Origin: Polynucleobacter sp. CS-Odin-A6
GTDB taxonomy: Bacteria > Pseudomonadota > Gammaproteobacteria > Burkholderiales > Burkholderiaceae
DNA length: 64,000 bases
NCBI RefSeq assembly: GCF_018882095.1
Contig: NZ_JACVPD010000003.1
Span: forward strand, 186,001-250,000
Reading direction: 5' to 3'
This document shows, one piece after another, positions 56,952-64,000 of this stretch; positions within the stretch are counted from its first letter, which is position 1; each line of letters begins with the position of its first letter. The notes under the pieces are model-generated. The model had not been told where the DNA came from and did not search any database. It saw nothing but the letters and a program-made list of their open reading frames with translations. The translations under genes were made by a program, and so were the position numbers.

Positions 56952-57728
56952 CTACTTTCTTTCGGGACGTCTAAATAACGGTTTTTCAGGCTTAGATTCA
57001 GAGGCGACAAATTGATAGCCGTCCAAATTAAAACCCTTCAACTCAGCGGGCTCTGTAATGCGATTTTCAACCACATAACGCGCCATCAACCCCCTCGCTC
57101 GTTTGGCGTAAAAGGAAATAATTTTGTATTTACCATCCTTGCCATCTTGGAACACGGGAGAAATCACAGGGCACCCTAGATTCTTCGCTTGCAGTACTTT
57201 GAAATACTCCTCTGATGCAAGATTGAGTAGCGCAGGCTTCTTTTGCTTCTCCAGAAGCTTTTTAAGAGAATCAGTAACGCGCTCACCCCAAAAGGCATAC
57301 AGATCCTTGCCCCTTGGATTCTGAAAGGCAGTACCCATTTCCAAGCGGTAAGGCTGCATTAGATCAAGGGGTCTGAGAACACCATACAGTCCAGATAGGA
57401 TGCGAATATGGTCCTGGGCAAAATCGATCGCCTTGACACTCAATGTTTTGACGTCAAAGCCATCATAAACATCGCCGTCAAAGGCATAAATGGCAGCCTT
57501 GCTGTTTTCTTCGGTGAATTTCTTGGACCAATCGCGATATCGTCCAACATTGAGTGTAGCTAACTGATCAGATAAGCCCATCAAATTGGCAACTTCTTGG
57601 GGTGAAAGCTTCTTGAGATCGGCAATCAGCTTTGCCGATTCCGAGGCAAACTCAGGCAAAGTTGGCGCCTTAACCTTGGCGGGGGTTTTGTAATCTAGAG
57701 ATTTAGCAGGTGAAAGGACGATCAACAT
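56952..57728 (-). CDS. yaaA: Peroxide stress protein YaaA
   Basis: A 258-residue DUF328/UPF0246 protein. It begins [16 protein letters not shown] and contains [23 protein letters not shown] and [22 protein letters not shown]. In E. coli YaaA lowers free iron and protects DNA during H2O2 stress. It is divergent from the glutathione transferase gene with a gap of 80 bases; I see no clear OxyR site there. Confidence 0.94.
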   Translation of the reverse strand: MLIVLSPAKSLDYKTPAKVKAPTLPEFASESAKLIADLKKLSPQEVANLMGLSDQLATLNVGRYRDWSKKFTEENSKAAIYAFDGDVYDGFDVKTLSVKAIDFAQDHIRILSGLYGVLRPLDLMQPYRLEMGTAFQNPRGKDLYAFWGERVTDSLKKLLEKQKKPALLNLASEEYFKVLQAKNLGCPVISPVFQDGKDGKYKIISFYAKRARGLMARYVVENRITEPAELKGFNLDGYQFVASESKPEKPLFRRPERK

Positions 57729-57808
57729 GGCACAATTTATAAAGAATTTCCCCCATTCTAGCGACTACCCACCTTATTTGCCTTAAATCCCCTTTGAAGG
57801 AACTCATA

Positions 57809-58543
57809 ATGACTATCAATAAAGCTCAGGAAAACCAAATTGAAGTGTTTAGCTGGGCAACTCCTAATGGGCACAAGGTGCACATCATGCTTGAGGAATG
57901 CGGCTATAAGTTAGGAAAAGATTGGATTGCTCATCCAATTGATATTGGAGCTGGCGATCAATTCAAGCCAGACTTCTTGACTATTAGTCCAAACAACAAA
58001 ATACCGGCGATAACAGATCCACAGGGACCCGATGGAAAGCCGATCCACCTTTTTGAATCTGGCGCCATCTTGCTCTACCTTGCAGCAAAAACCGGTAAGT
58101 TTTTACCCAAGTCTACCCGGGGTAAATATGAAGTATTGCAATGGCTGATGTTTCAGATGGGTGGCGTAGGCCCCCTTTTGGGACAAAACCACCACTTTCG
58201 AATTTATGCTCCAGAGAAAATTGGATACGCGATTACTCGCTACACTAATGAAGCAAAGCGCTTATATGGGGTTATCGATCATCAACTCAAAGATAATCCC
58301 TACATCGCGGGCAAAAGTTACACCATTGCCGATATAGCCATCTTCCCTTGGACTCGTAATTGGAAGAATCAAGGTATCGATATTCATGAGTATCCGCATT
58401 TCAAGCGCTGGTTTGAGATGATTAGTGAGCGCCCTGCTGTTAAGCGTGGGGTTGAGGTGTTAACAGCATTACGAAAGCCTTTGCATGATGACAAAGCAAA
58501 AGAACAATTATTTGGTTCATCACAGTATCAAAAAAGGAAATAG
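57809..58543 (+). CDS. Glutathione S-transferase (YfcG/YghU nu-class)
   Basis: A 244-residue GST with thioredoxin-like and helical domains. ATPNGHKVHIMLEECGYK, ISPNNKIPAITDPQGP, LFESGAILLYLA and GPLLGQNHHF closely follow the YfcG/YghU type, known for disulfide reductase activity with glutathione. The ATG at 57809 is chosen; a TTG at 57794 is less likely. It ends 1 base before the hbd start, so an operon is likely. Confidence 0.9.
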   Translation: MTINKAQENQIEVFSWATPNGHKVHIMLEECGYKLGKDWIAHPIDIGAGDQFKPDFLTISPNNKIPAITDPQGPDGKPIHLFESGAILLYLAAKTGKFLPKSTRGKYEVLQWLMFQMGGVGPLLGQNHHFRIYAPEKIGYAITRYTNEAKRLYGVIDHQLKDNPYIAGKSYTIADIAIFPWTRNWKNQGIDIHEYPHFKRWFEMISERPAVKRGVEVLTALRKPLHDDKAKEQLFGSSQYQKRK

Positions 58544-58544
58544 C

Positions 58545-59399
58545 ATGAAGATTCAATCAGTAGGAGTCATTGGCGCGGGCACGATGGGTAATGGTATTGC
58601 CCAAGTTTGCGCGGTAGCTGGACTAGATGTAGTCATGGTTGATATGAATGATGCTGCGGTGGAGCGTGGCTTGAGCCAAATTAGTAAAAGCCTAGATCGC
58701 CTAGTGAAGAAAGAAACGCTTACAGCAGAAAATAAAGATGCCGCACTCAAGCGCATCAGAGGTAGCACATCGTATGCCGACTTCAAAGGTTTGCAATTAG
58801 TGATTGAAGCTGCTACAGAGAACCAAGCGATTAAAGAGCAGATTCTGAAGCAAGTCGATGAGATTGTGAGCAAAGATACGATCATTGCCACGAACACCTC
58901 ATCATTGTCGATCACCAAACTGGCCGCTCTTGACTCTAATCCAAGTCGCTTCATAGGCATGCATTTCTTCAACCCACCACCCTTGATGGCCTTGGTTGAA
59001 GTAATTCGCGGCCTGCAAACTTCAGATGCAACCCATGCCACCATTATTGAAATGGCTAAACGAATTGGCAAGGAGCCCATTACGGTGAAAAACTCACCTG
59101 GTTTTGTTGTAAACCGTATTTTATTGCCGATGATTAATGAAGCCTTCTTTGTTTTACATGAAGGACTTGCTAGTCCAGAAGATATTGATGCTGGCATGAA
59201 GTTGGGTTGCAACCAACCGATTGGTCCGCTGGCCTTGGCTGATTTAATTGGTCTGGATACCTGCCTAGCAGTCATGGAAGTGTATTTTGAAAACTTCAGC
59301 GACTCTAAGTATCGTCCGTGTCCACTCCTCCGAGAAATGGTTGCCGCCGGTTATCTCGGACGTAAGACTAAGCGCGGCGTTTATACCTATGATCAGTAA
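58545..59399 (+). CDS. 3-hydroxybutyryl-CoA dehydrogenase
   Basis: A 284-residue NAD(P)-dependent 3-hydroxyacyl-CoA dehydrogenase. The nucleotide-binding motif GAGTMGNGIAQ is at about 10-20. The catalytic His is in FIGMHFFNPPPLMALVEVI, with NSPGFVVNRILLPMINEA and CNQPIGPLALADLIGLD downstream. GGAAATAGC precedes the ATG at 58545, so an upstream frame extending into the GST gene is rejected. PaaH/Hbd function in butyrate or aromatic degradation cannot be told apart. Confidence 0.93.
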   Translation: MKIQSVGVIGAGTMGNGIAQVCAVAGLDVVMVDMNDAAVERGLSQISKSLDRLVKKETLTAENKDAALKRIRGSTSYADFKGLQLVIEAATENQAIKEQILKQVDEIVSKDTIIATNTSSLSITKLAALDSNPSRFIGMHFFNPPPLMALVEVIRGLQTSDATHATIIEMAKRIGKEPITVKNSPGFVVNRILLPMINEAFFVLHEGLASPEDIDAGMKLGCNQPIGPLALADLIGLDTCLAVMEVYFENFSDSKYRPCPLLREMVAAGYLGRKTKRGVYTYDQ

Positions 59400-59450
59400 T
59401 TTAGCAACATTCATTACCCTATACCCTATAACCTCAATGAAAAATCCTTT

Positions 59451-59930
59451 GTGAACCCATTACCACCCCTAGTCCTTAAATTAGCTTATGCCGGCCTGAT
59501 ACCTTTTGTGGGCCTCGCTTTAATGGTTCAGTTAGCACCAACGCCACTCAATTATCTAAGTGCCGAGTCACTGGCGAGTTATGGCGCAATCATTACCGCC
59601 TTTATGGGTGCATTGCATTGGGGTGCGAATTTACATCATCTTGGCAAGACGCCGCAGGGCGATCGCTGGGAAGACCGCAATGCTTGGATCTGGGGTATCA
59701 CACCGGCATTGGCTGCCTGGGTTGCGCTTCATGTTTATATTCCAGTAGGCTTGCTCATCTTGGCATCCGCATTAATCATTCAACGCAATATTGATAAGGA
59801 AACCTATCGATATTATTTTTCCAGCGAAGTAGCTTGCAAAGCATTTATGACCTTACGCACTCGACTGACAATTGTTTCTGCAGGATGTTTAACTTGGGCC
59901 GCTCTCGTGATTTTATTTGTACAGAATTAA
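59451..59930 (+). CDS. DUF3429 domain membrane protein
   Basis: A 159-residue membrane protein with about five hydrophobic segments, among them LKLAYAGLIPFVGLALMV, SYGAIITAFMGALHWGANL and LTIVSAGCLTWAALVILF. The GAxxxxFxGALHWG region is typical of DUF3429 (YgjV-like/TMEM69). The start is GTG at 59451; no ATG is available. Function is unknown. rarA starts 9 bases later. Confidence 0.82.
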   Translation: MNPLPPLVLKLAYAGLIPFVGLALMVQLAPTPLNYLSAESLASYGAIITAFMGALHWGANLHHLGKTPQGDRWEDRNAWIWGITPALAAWVALHVYIPVGLLILASALIIQRNIDKETYRYYFSSEVACKAFMTLRTRLTIVSAGCLTWAALVILFVQN

Positions 59931-59939
59931 ATCGGGTAT

Positions 59940-61277
59940 ATGGGCAATCTATTTGATCAAACGCCGCCCCCACCATTAGCGGAAGCCTTACGCCCTAAAA
60001 CAATTGAAGAAGTCATTGGCCAAACTCACCTATTAGCCTCAGGTAAGCCACTAAATCTGGCTTTTGCATCTGGTAAGCCTCACTCAATGATTTTATGGGG
60101 GCCTCCAGGAGTTGGCAAAACTACCTTGGCTCGACTATCTGCTAAAGCCTTTGATCGAGAATTTATTGCCATCTCAGCAGTCTTGGCTGGTGTAAAAGAA
60201 ATTCGCGAGGCAATCGAACAAGCGCAACAAAGCATGTCTCAGTATGGCAAGCAGACCATTCTGTTTGTTGATGAAATTCATCGCTTTAATAAAAGTCAGC
60301 AAGATGCCCTATTACCGCATGTGGAATCAGGTCTCTTTACCTTTATTGGCGCCACTACTGAAAACCCTTCTTTCGAAGTCAACTCTGCCCTTCTCTCTCG
60401 TGCGCAAGTGTATGTACTTAAGTCATTAAGCGCACCAGAGCTAAAGCTGCTGTTTGATCGAGCCCGTGAATACGCTATGCCGGAAATTGCATTTGAAGCG
60501 GCTGCAATTGATAGTCTCATTACCCATGCAGATGGCGACGCCCGTCGACTACTGAATTTAGTAGAGCAAGTACGTAATGCGCTCTCAGCACCTAATTTAA
60601 ATGTTCAGACTGTAGATCAAGCGTTTATTGAGAATGCGTTAACGGTCCAAGCACGTCGATTTGATAAAGGTGGCGATCACTTTTACGATCAAATTTCTGC
60701 ATTACACAAGTCGGTTCGTGGCTCCAATCCTGATGCAGCTCTTTACTGGTTTTGCCGAATGCTCGATGGTGGCGCAGATCCGCGTTATTTAGCCCGCAGA
60801 ATTATTCGTATGGCATGGGAAGACATTGGGCTTGCTGATCCTAGGGCAATGCAACTGGCGAATGATGCTGCCGAAACTTTTGAGCGCCTTGGCTCTCCTG
60901 AAGGTGAACTCGCCTTAGGTCAAGCCGTGGTGTATTTGGCTATTGCTGCCAAAAGCAACGCAAGCTATAAGGCATTTAATGCTGCGAGAGCCTTTGTTGC
61001 GAATGACCAAAGTCAGCCGGTACCCAATCATCTCCGCAATGCTCCAACCAAGCTCATGAAAGAGTTAGGTCATGGAAAAGAATATCGCTATGCTCATGAT
61101 GAACCCCATGCTTATGCCGCCGGAGAATCCTATCTGCCAGATGGTATGGCAGAGCCTCATTGGTATGAGCCGGTAGATCGTGGCTTAGAAACTCAGATTG
61201 CAGAGAAGATGGCTTTTTTACGGAAGCTAGATATGGAATCAACACAGGAATCAACACAGAAATTAAAGAAGAAATGA
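59940..61277 (+). CDS. rarA: Replication-associated recombination protein A
   Basis: An AAA+ ATPase (MgsA/WRNIP1 family) acting at stalled replication forks. Walker [10 protein letters not shown] at about 54-62, Walker [17 protein letters not shown] at about 106-121, sensor 1 [14 protein letters not shown]. The C-terminal tetramerisation region has [29 protein letters not shown]. Length 445 with a Gln/Lys-rich tail. Confidence 0.95.
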   Translation: MGNLFDQTPPPPLAEALRPKTIEEVIGQTHLLASGKPLNLAFASGKPHSMILWGPPGVGKTTLARLSAKAFDREFIAISAVLAGVKEIREAIEQAQQSMSQYGKQTILFVDEIHRFNKSQQDALLPHVESGLFTFIGATTENPSFEVNSALLSRAQVYVLKSLSAPELKLLFDRAREYAMPEIAFEAAAIDSLITHADGDARRLLNLVEQVRNALSAPNLNVQTVDQAFIENALTVQARRFDKGGDHFYDQISALHKSVRGSNPDAALYWFCRMLDGGADPRYLARRIIRMAWEDIGLADPRAMQLANDAAETFERLGSPEGELALGQAVVYLAIAAKSNASYKAFNAARAFVANDQSQPVPNHLRNAPTKLMKELGHGKEYRYAHDEPHAYAAGESYLPDGMAEPHWYEPVDRGLETQIAEKMAFLRKLDMESTQESTQKLKKK

Positions 61278-61339
61278 ATCAAAGACTTTGAGCAATACAA
61301 TGGAATGAATTATTTACTAGAACCTTAAGGAACTTCATC

Positions 61340-61915
61340 ATGCGCAAAATTTTTACTTTCCTGTTATTTGTTACCAGTCTCCTTACGAGTGCTGTCGCAC
61401 TGGCTGCTCCGATGGTGGAATTCAAAACAACTATGGGCAATTTTGTAGTTGAGCTTGATTCCGTTAAAGCTCCAAAGACAACTGCTAACTTCTTAGCTTA
61501 TGTCAATAGTGGCTTTTATAACGGCACCATTTTTCATCGTGTCATTGATGGCTTCATGATTCAAGGTGGAGGCTTTACTCCAGATTTAGCGCAAAAGCCA
61601 ACTAATGCGCCGGTAATCTCAGAAGCTCAAAATGGTCTGAAGAATCAGACCTACACCATTGCCATGGCCCGCACTTCTGATCCTGATTCCGCAACAGCAC
61701 AATTCTTCATCAACGTGAAGGACAACGAGGGATTAAATTATCCTAATGCAATGGGTAATGGCTACACCGTATTTGGCAAAGTGATTTCTGGAGCACAAAC
61801 GATTGATGCAATTCGCAAAGTCCCAACCATGATTGCATCGACACCAAAATCGGGTCGCATGTCAGATGTTCCTAGTAAGCAAGTAACCATTGAATCCGCT
61901 ACTGTGTTGAAGTAA
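61340..61915 (+). CDS. ppiA: Periplasmic cyclophilin-type peptidyl-prolyl isomerase
   Basis: A 191-residue protein with a signal peptide (about 1-23, ending ALAA) followed by a compact PpiA-like cyclophilin domain. FHRVIDGFMIQGGGF holds the catalytic Arg, and TIAMARTSDPDSATAQFFINVKDNEGLNY is the substrate groove. AAGGAAC precedes the ATG. It follows rarA by 62 bases with no visible terminator between them. Confidence 0.93.
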   Translation: MRKIFTFLLFVTSLLTSAVALAAPMVEFKTTMGNFVVELDSVKAPKTTANFLAYVNSGFYNGTIFHRVIDGFMIQGGGFTPDLAQKPTNAPVISEAQNGLKNQTYTIAMARTSDPDSATAQFFINVKDNEGLNYPNAMGNGYTVFGKVISGAQTIDAIRKVPTMIASTPKSGRMSDVPSKQVTIESATVLK

Positions 61916-61952
61916 TTTTAGTTAAATTATTAGCGCTCAGAAGGTTAGTTCA

Positions 61953-63785
61953 GTGATATTGCTAGATGATGCCCAGAGTACCGAGGCTCAGCCTAGCAGC
62001 CGCCTCTATCAACACGCGCTTCGATGTTGGACTATTTATGCTGGGCCCAGCGCCATAGAAACCGCTGCTGCGGTTGATCAGTGTCTTCAAGAGATCAATG
62101 AAGCTCTTGGTAGCGGACAGTATGTCGTAGCGGCATTTGCTTATGAATTAGGTCGATCCATTCATGGACTTTCTCAGCGAGAGCACTCAAATGTGATGCA
62201 GTCACACCCTCTGGTTCAGGCTTGGTCTTTTTCGTCTTATGAGAGTTTAAGCAAGGGCCAAGTAGATGCTTTCATTCAAGATGGCTTGTGTGCATTAGAG
62301 CCCGACTCCTCCCATATTGCTGGTGTAGCGAATCTCCATTGCTCTGTTGATGAGAAGCAATTTACTGCAGATATTGACACCATACAAGAGTACATTCGCA
62401 ATGGCGATACGTATCAAATCAATCACACCTTTCGGATTACGGGTGAGACTTATGGTGAGCCTTTGGCTCTTTATGCCCGTTTACGGGATCGTCAACCAGG
62501 AAGATTTGGAGCATTCATTAATGAGGATTCGAGCTGCATCCTTTCACAGTCCCCCGAATTATTTATTCAGCGCCAAGGCAATACATTAAAGGCGATGCCT
62601 ATGAAAGGCACTGCTAGCGCCTTGAGTGATTCGGCGGATCATCTGTCAAAAGATGCCAAGAACCAAGCAGAGAATGTCATGATCGTGGATTTGCTTCGTA
62701 ACGACCTGAGTCGACTTGCATTACCAGGCACTGTGAAGGTTCCGCAATTATTCGAGGTTGCTAGGCATGGTGATGTTCTGCAAATGACATCGACTATTCA
62801 AGCTGAGGCTAAGCCTGACGTTCAATTGCGGGAAGTACTCAATGCAGTCTTTCCTTGTGGATCTGTAACCGGCGCACCCAAAAAAAGAAGTATGGAAATT
62901 ATTCAGGAGTTAGAGCCCGAAGATCGAGCCTATTACTGTGGCGCTCTAGGCTGGCTTGATCCTGACGGTGATTTTGCTTTTAGCGTCCCCATTCGCACAG
63001 TAGAAATTGATCGCAACTTGAAGACGCAGGCCTCACCCTTTACACTGGGCATTGGTGCCGGGATTACGATTGACTCTGAAGCTAAGCTGGAGTGGGAAGA
63101 ATGTCACATTAAAGCTGCTTTTTTAAGTGATTTACCCAGCCAGATCGGCCTGTTTGAAACTATTTTGATTCAGCATGCCACACCCCAACATATAGAGCTT
63201 CATCTTGATCGTTTAGTGCATTCAGCCCAAGTGCTAGGGATCCCTTGCTCTAAAGCAGCTGTCAACAGCGTAATTCAAACTTCATGCAAAAGTTGCGCCT
63301 TCGATCAAGAGTATCGATTGAGGATCGATTTGAGTCATGCTGGAGAGGTAAGCTTTCAACTATCCCTATTGACTCCACTAATACACCCAGTCAAGATTTT
63401 TTGGGCAAGCGATATTCTCCCCAACCCCAGTCAGGCGGTCTTCCATTCTGGCAATATCTTATTAAGACATAAGGTCACCAGTCGAAGTACCTATGATGAG
63501 GCCTGGAAACTCGCAGAGAGTCATGGCGGGTTTGATGCGCTTTTTGTCAATGAGCAGGGTTTTGTAACTGAAGGTGGTAGAAGTAGTATTTTTATCAAGT
63601 CTGGGGACCGCTGGCTTACGCCTCCCGTTGCCGCTGGCTTGCTTCCAGGGGTCATGAGATCGATCGGATTAAATGATCGACAATGGAATGTCCATGAAGC
63701 TAACTTAACTATTGATCAGGTTCGTAATGCGAAAGAGATTATGCTTAGCAATGCCTTACGCGGATTTATTCCCGCTTATTTTTAG
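61953..63785 (+). CDS. pabB: Fused aminodeoxychorismate synthase component I / aminodeoxychorismate lyase
   Basis: A 610-residue fusion making p-aminobenzoate for folate. The N-terminal half (about 1-395) is PabB: YQINHTFRITGETYGEPL, MPMKGTASALSDSADHLSKDAKNQAENVMIVDLLRNDLSR, CGSVTGAPKKRSMEII. The C-terminal third (about 400-610) is a PabC-like PLP lyase: GLFETILIQ, HLDRLVHSAQVLGIP, FVTEGGRSSIFIKSGDRWLTPP. Start is GTG at 61953. The amidotransferase PabA must be elsewhere. Confidence 0.92.
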   Translation: MILLDDAQSTEAQPSSRLYQHALRCWTIYAGPSAIETAAAVDQCLQEINEALGSGQYVVAAFAYELGRSIHGLSQREHSNVMQSHPLVQAWSFSSYESLSKGQVDAFIQDGLCALEPDSSHIAGVANLHCSVDEKQFTADIDTIQEYIRNGDTYQINHTFRITGETYGEPLALYARLRDRQPGRFGAFINEDSSCILSQSPELFIQRQGNTLKAMPMKGTASALSDSADHLSKDAKNQAENVMIVDLLRNDLSRLALPGTVKVPQLFEVARHGDVLQMTSTIQAEAKPDVQLREVLNAVFPCGSVTGAPKKRSMEIIQELEPEDRAYYCGALGWLDPDGDFAFSVPIRTVEIDRNLKTQASPFTLGIGAGITIDSEAKLEWEECHIKAAFLSDLPSQIGLFETILIQHATPQHIELHLDRLVHSAQVLGIPCSKAAVNSVIQTSCKSCAFDQEYRLRIDLSHAGEVSFQLSLLTPLIHPVKIFWASDILPNPSQAVFHSGNILLRHKVTSRSTYDEAWKLAESHGGFDALFVNEQGFVTEGGRSSIFIKSGDRWLTPPVAAGLLPGVMRSIGLNDRQWNVHEANLTIDQVRNAKEIMLSNALRGFIPAYF

Positions 63786-63794
63786 AAAGTTTGC

Positions 63795-64000
63795 ATGAAG
63801 TTTTGCTCGTACTGCGCAGCGCCTATCACCATGAAGATTCCTGCGGATGATTCACGGGAACGTCATGTTTGCGAATCTTGCGGAGCGGTTCACTATTTCA
63901 ACCCACGTAATGTGGTTGGTACTATTCCGGTTTACGGCAAGCAGATATTATTATGTCGGCGTGCAATTGAGCCACGGCATGGTTACTGGACCTTGCCAGC
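63795..64000 (+). CDS. Zinc-ribbon NUDIX hydrolase (3' partial)
   Basis: The first 68 codons are visible; the gene runs off the window. It begins [12 protein letters not shown] and has a four-Cys zinc ribbon (FCSYC and VCESCG) followed by [12 protein letters not shown] and [18 protein letters not shown], the start of a NUDIX fold. The NUDIX box itself lies beyond the end. It resembles NudC-like or ADP-ribose-type hydrolases. It starts 9 bases after pabB. Confidence 0.8.
   Translation, partial: MKFCSYCAAPITMKIPADDSRERHVCESCGAVHYFNPRNVVGTIPVYGKQILLCRRAIEPRHGYWTLP

Noticed and set aside
58553-59275. A 240-codon open frame antisense to the 3-hydroxybutyryl-CoA dehydrogenase gene
   Set aside because: It has no recognisable domain and lies wholly inside a well-supported gene on the other strand; it is a by-product of codon usage.
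1-64000. Search by eye for tRNAs, rRNAs, CRISPR arrays, insertion sequences, phage or defence genes
   Set aside because: No cloverleaf-like sequence, regular spaced repeats, transposase, integrase or known defence protein was seen; all gaps are under 300 bases.

Overview
The window looks like a stretch of chromosome from a freshwater betaproteobacterium of the Burkholderiaceae, most likely Polynucleobacter or a close relative. This is inferred from protein character, mid-range GC, the DUF2863 and DUF3108 families, the asd-fimV-truA-trpFBA-accD-folC-dedD-cvpA-purF-metZ gene order, and an entericidin-like lipoprotein inside leuC-leuD. The sequence is densely coding. No gap between genes exceeds 300 bases, and I see no rRNA, tRNA, CRISPR array, insertion sequence, integrase or phage gene. 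Both ends cut a gene: a DUF3108 protein on the left and a zinc-ribbon NUDIX hydrolase on the right.

Left part (1-16 kb): a DUF3108 protein, a K+-channel-like protein, and the cell-wall/replication cluster mltG-tmk-holB-tatD with a coupled exported ankyrin protein. Divergent from it are ygfZ and an NRDE-family gene. Then come a PaaI-type thioesterase, selO-msrB, yciB-bolA-parvulin (ending in a clear terminator), gloA, an acyltransferase-DUF1289 pair, a YbiT-type ABC-F gene and gcdH.

Middle part (16.9-31.6 kb): a 17-gene minus-strand sulfur locus. In transcription order it reads soxR-like ArsR regulator, soxC, soxD, soxY, soxZ, soxA, soxX, soxB, exported DsrE-like protein, SoxH-like metallohydrolase, small monoheme cytochrome, three YeeE/YedE-type membrane proteins, a DUF442 phosphatase/sulfurtransferase-like protein, a hotdog thioesterase and mnmH. 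Together these encode a complete periplasmic thiosulfate-oxidising Sox system including SoxCD, plus likely sulfur-compound transporters. Divergent from soxR is modBC (molybdate ABC transporter, no modA here), which fits the molybdenum need of SoxC. An 18-bp near-palindrome lies between soxR and modB.

Right part (31.6-54.1 kb): a 24-gene minus-strand run. It comprises a GntR/UTRA regulator, sdhCDABE, gltA, leuC-lipoprotein-leuDB, asd, fimV, truA, trpFBA, accD, folC, a SPOR protein, cvpA, purF, metZ and a methyltransferase. It links TCA-cycle, leucine, lysine/threonine/methionine, tryptophan, fatty-acid, folate and purine biosynthesis. A 24-bp near-perfect palindrome sits between the GntR gene and divergent mdh and is the likely operator.

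Far right (54.2-64 kb): mdh with a small MliC-like exported protein, a strong bidirectional terminator, yaaA-DUF2863, a YfcG/YghU-like glutathione transferase with 3-hydroxybutyryl-CoA dehydrogenase, DUF3429, rarA, an exported cyclophilin, a fused pabB-pabC gene and the start of a NUDIX gene.

I found no convincing wholly new system. The most interesting parts are the sulfur locus with its accessory genes, the two palindromic operator candidates, and a GNRA hairpin just before soxB.
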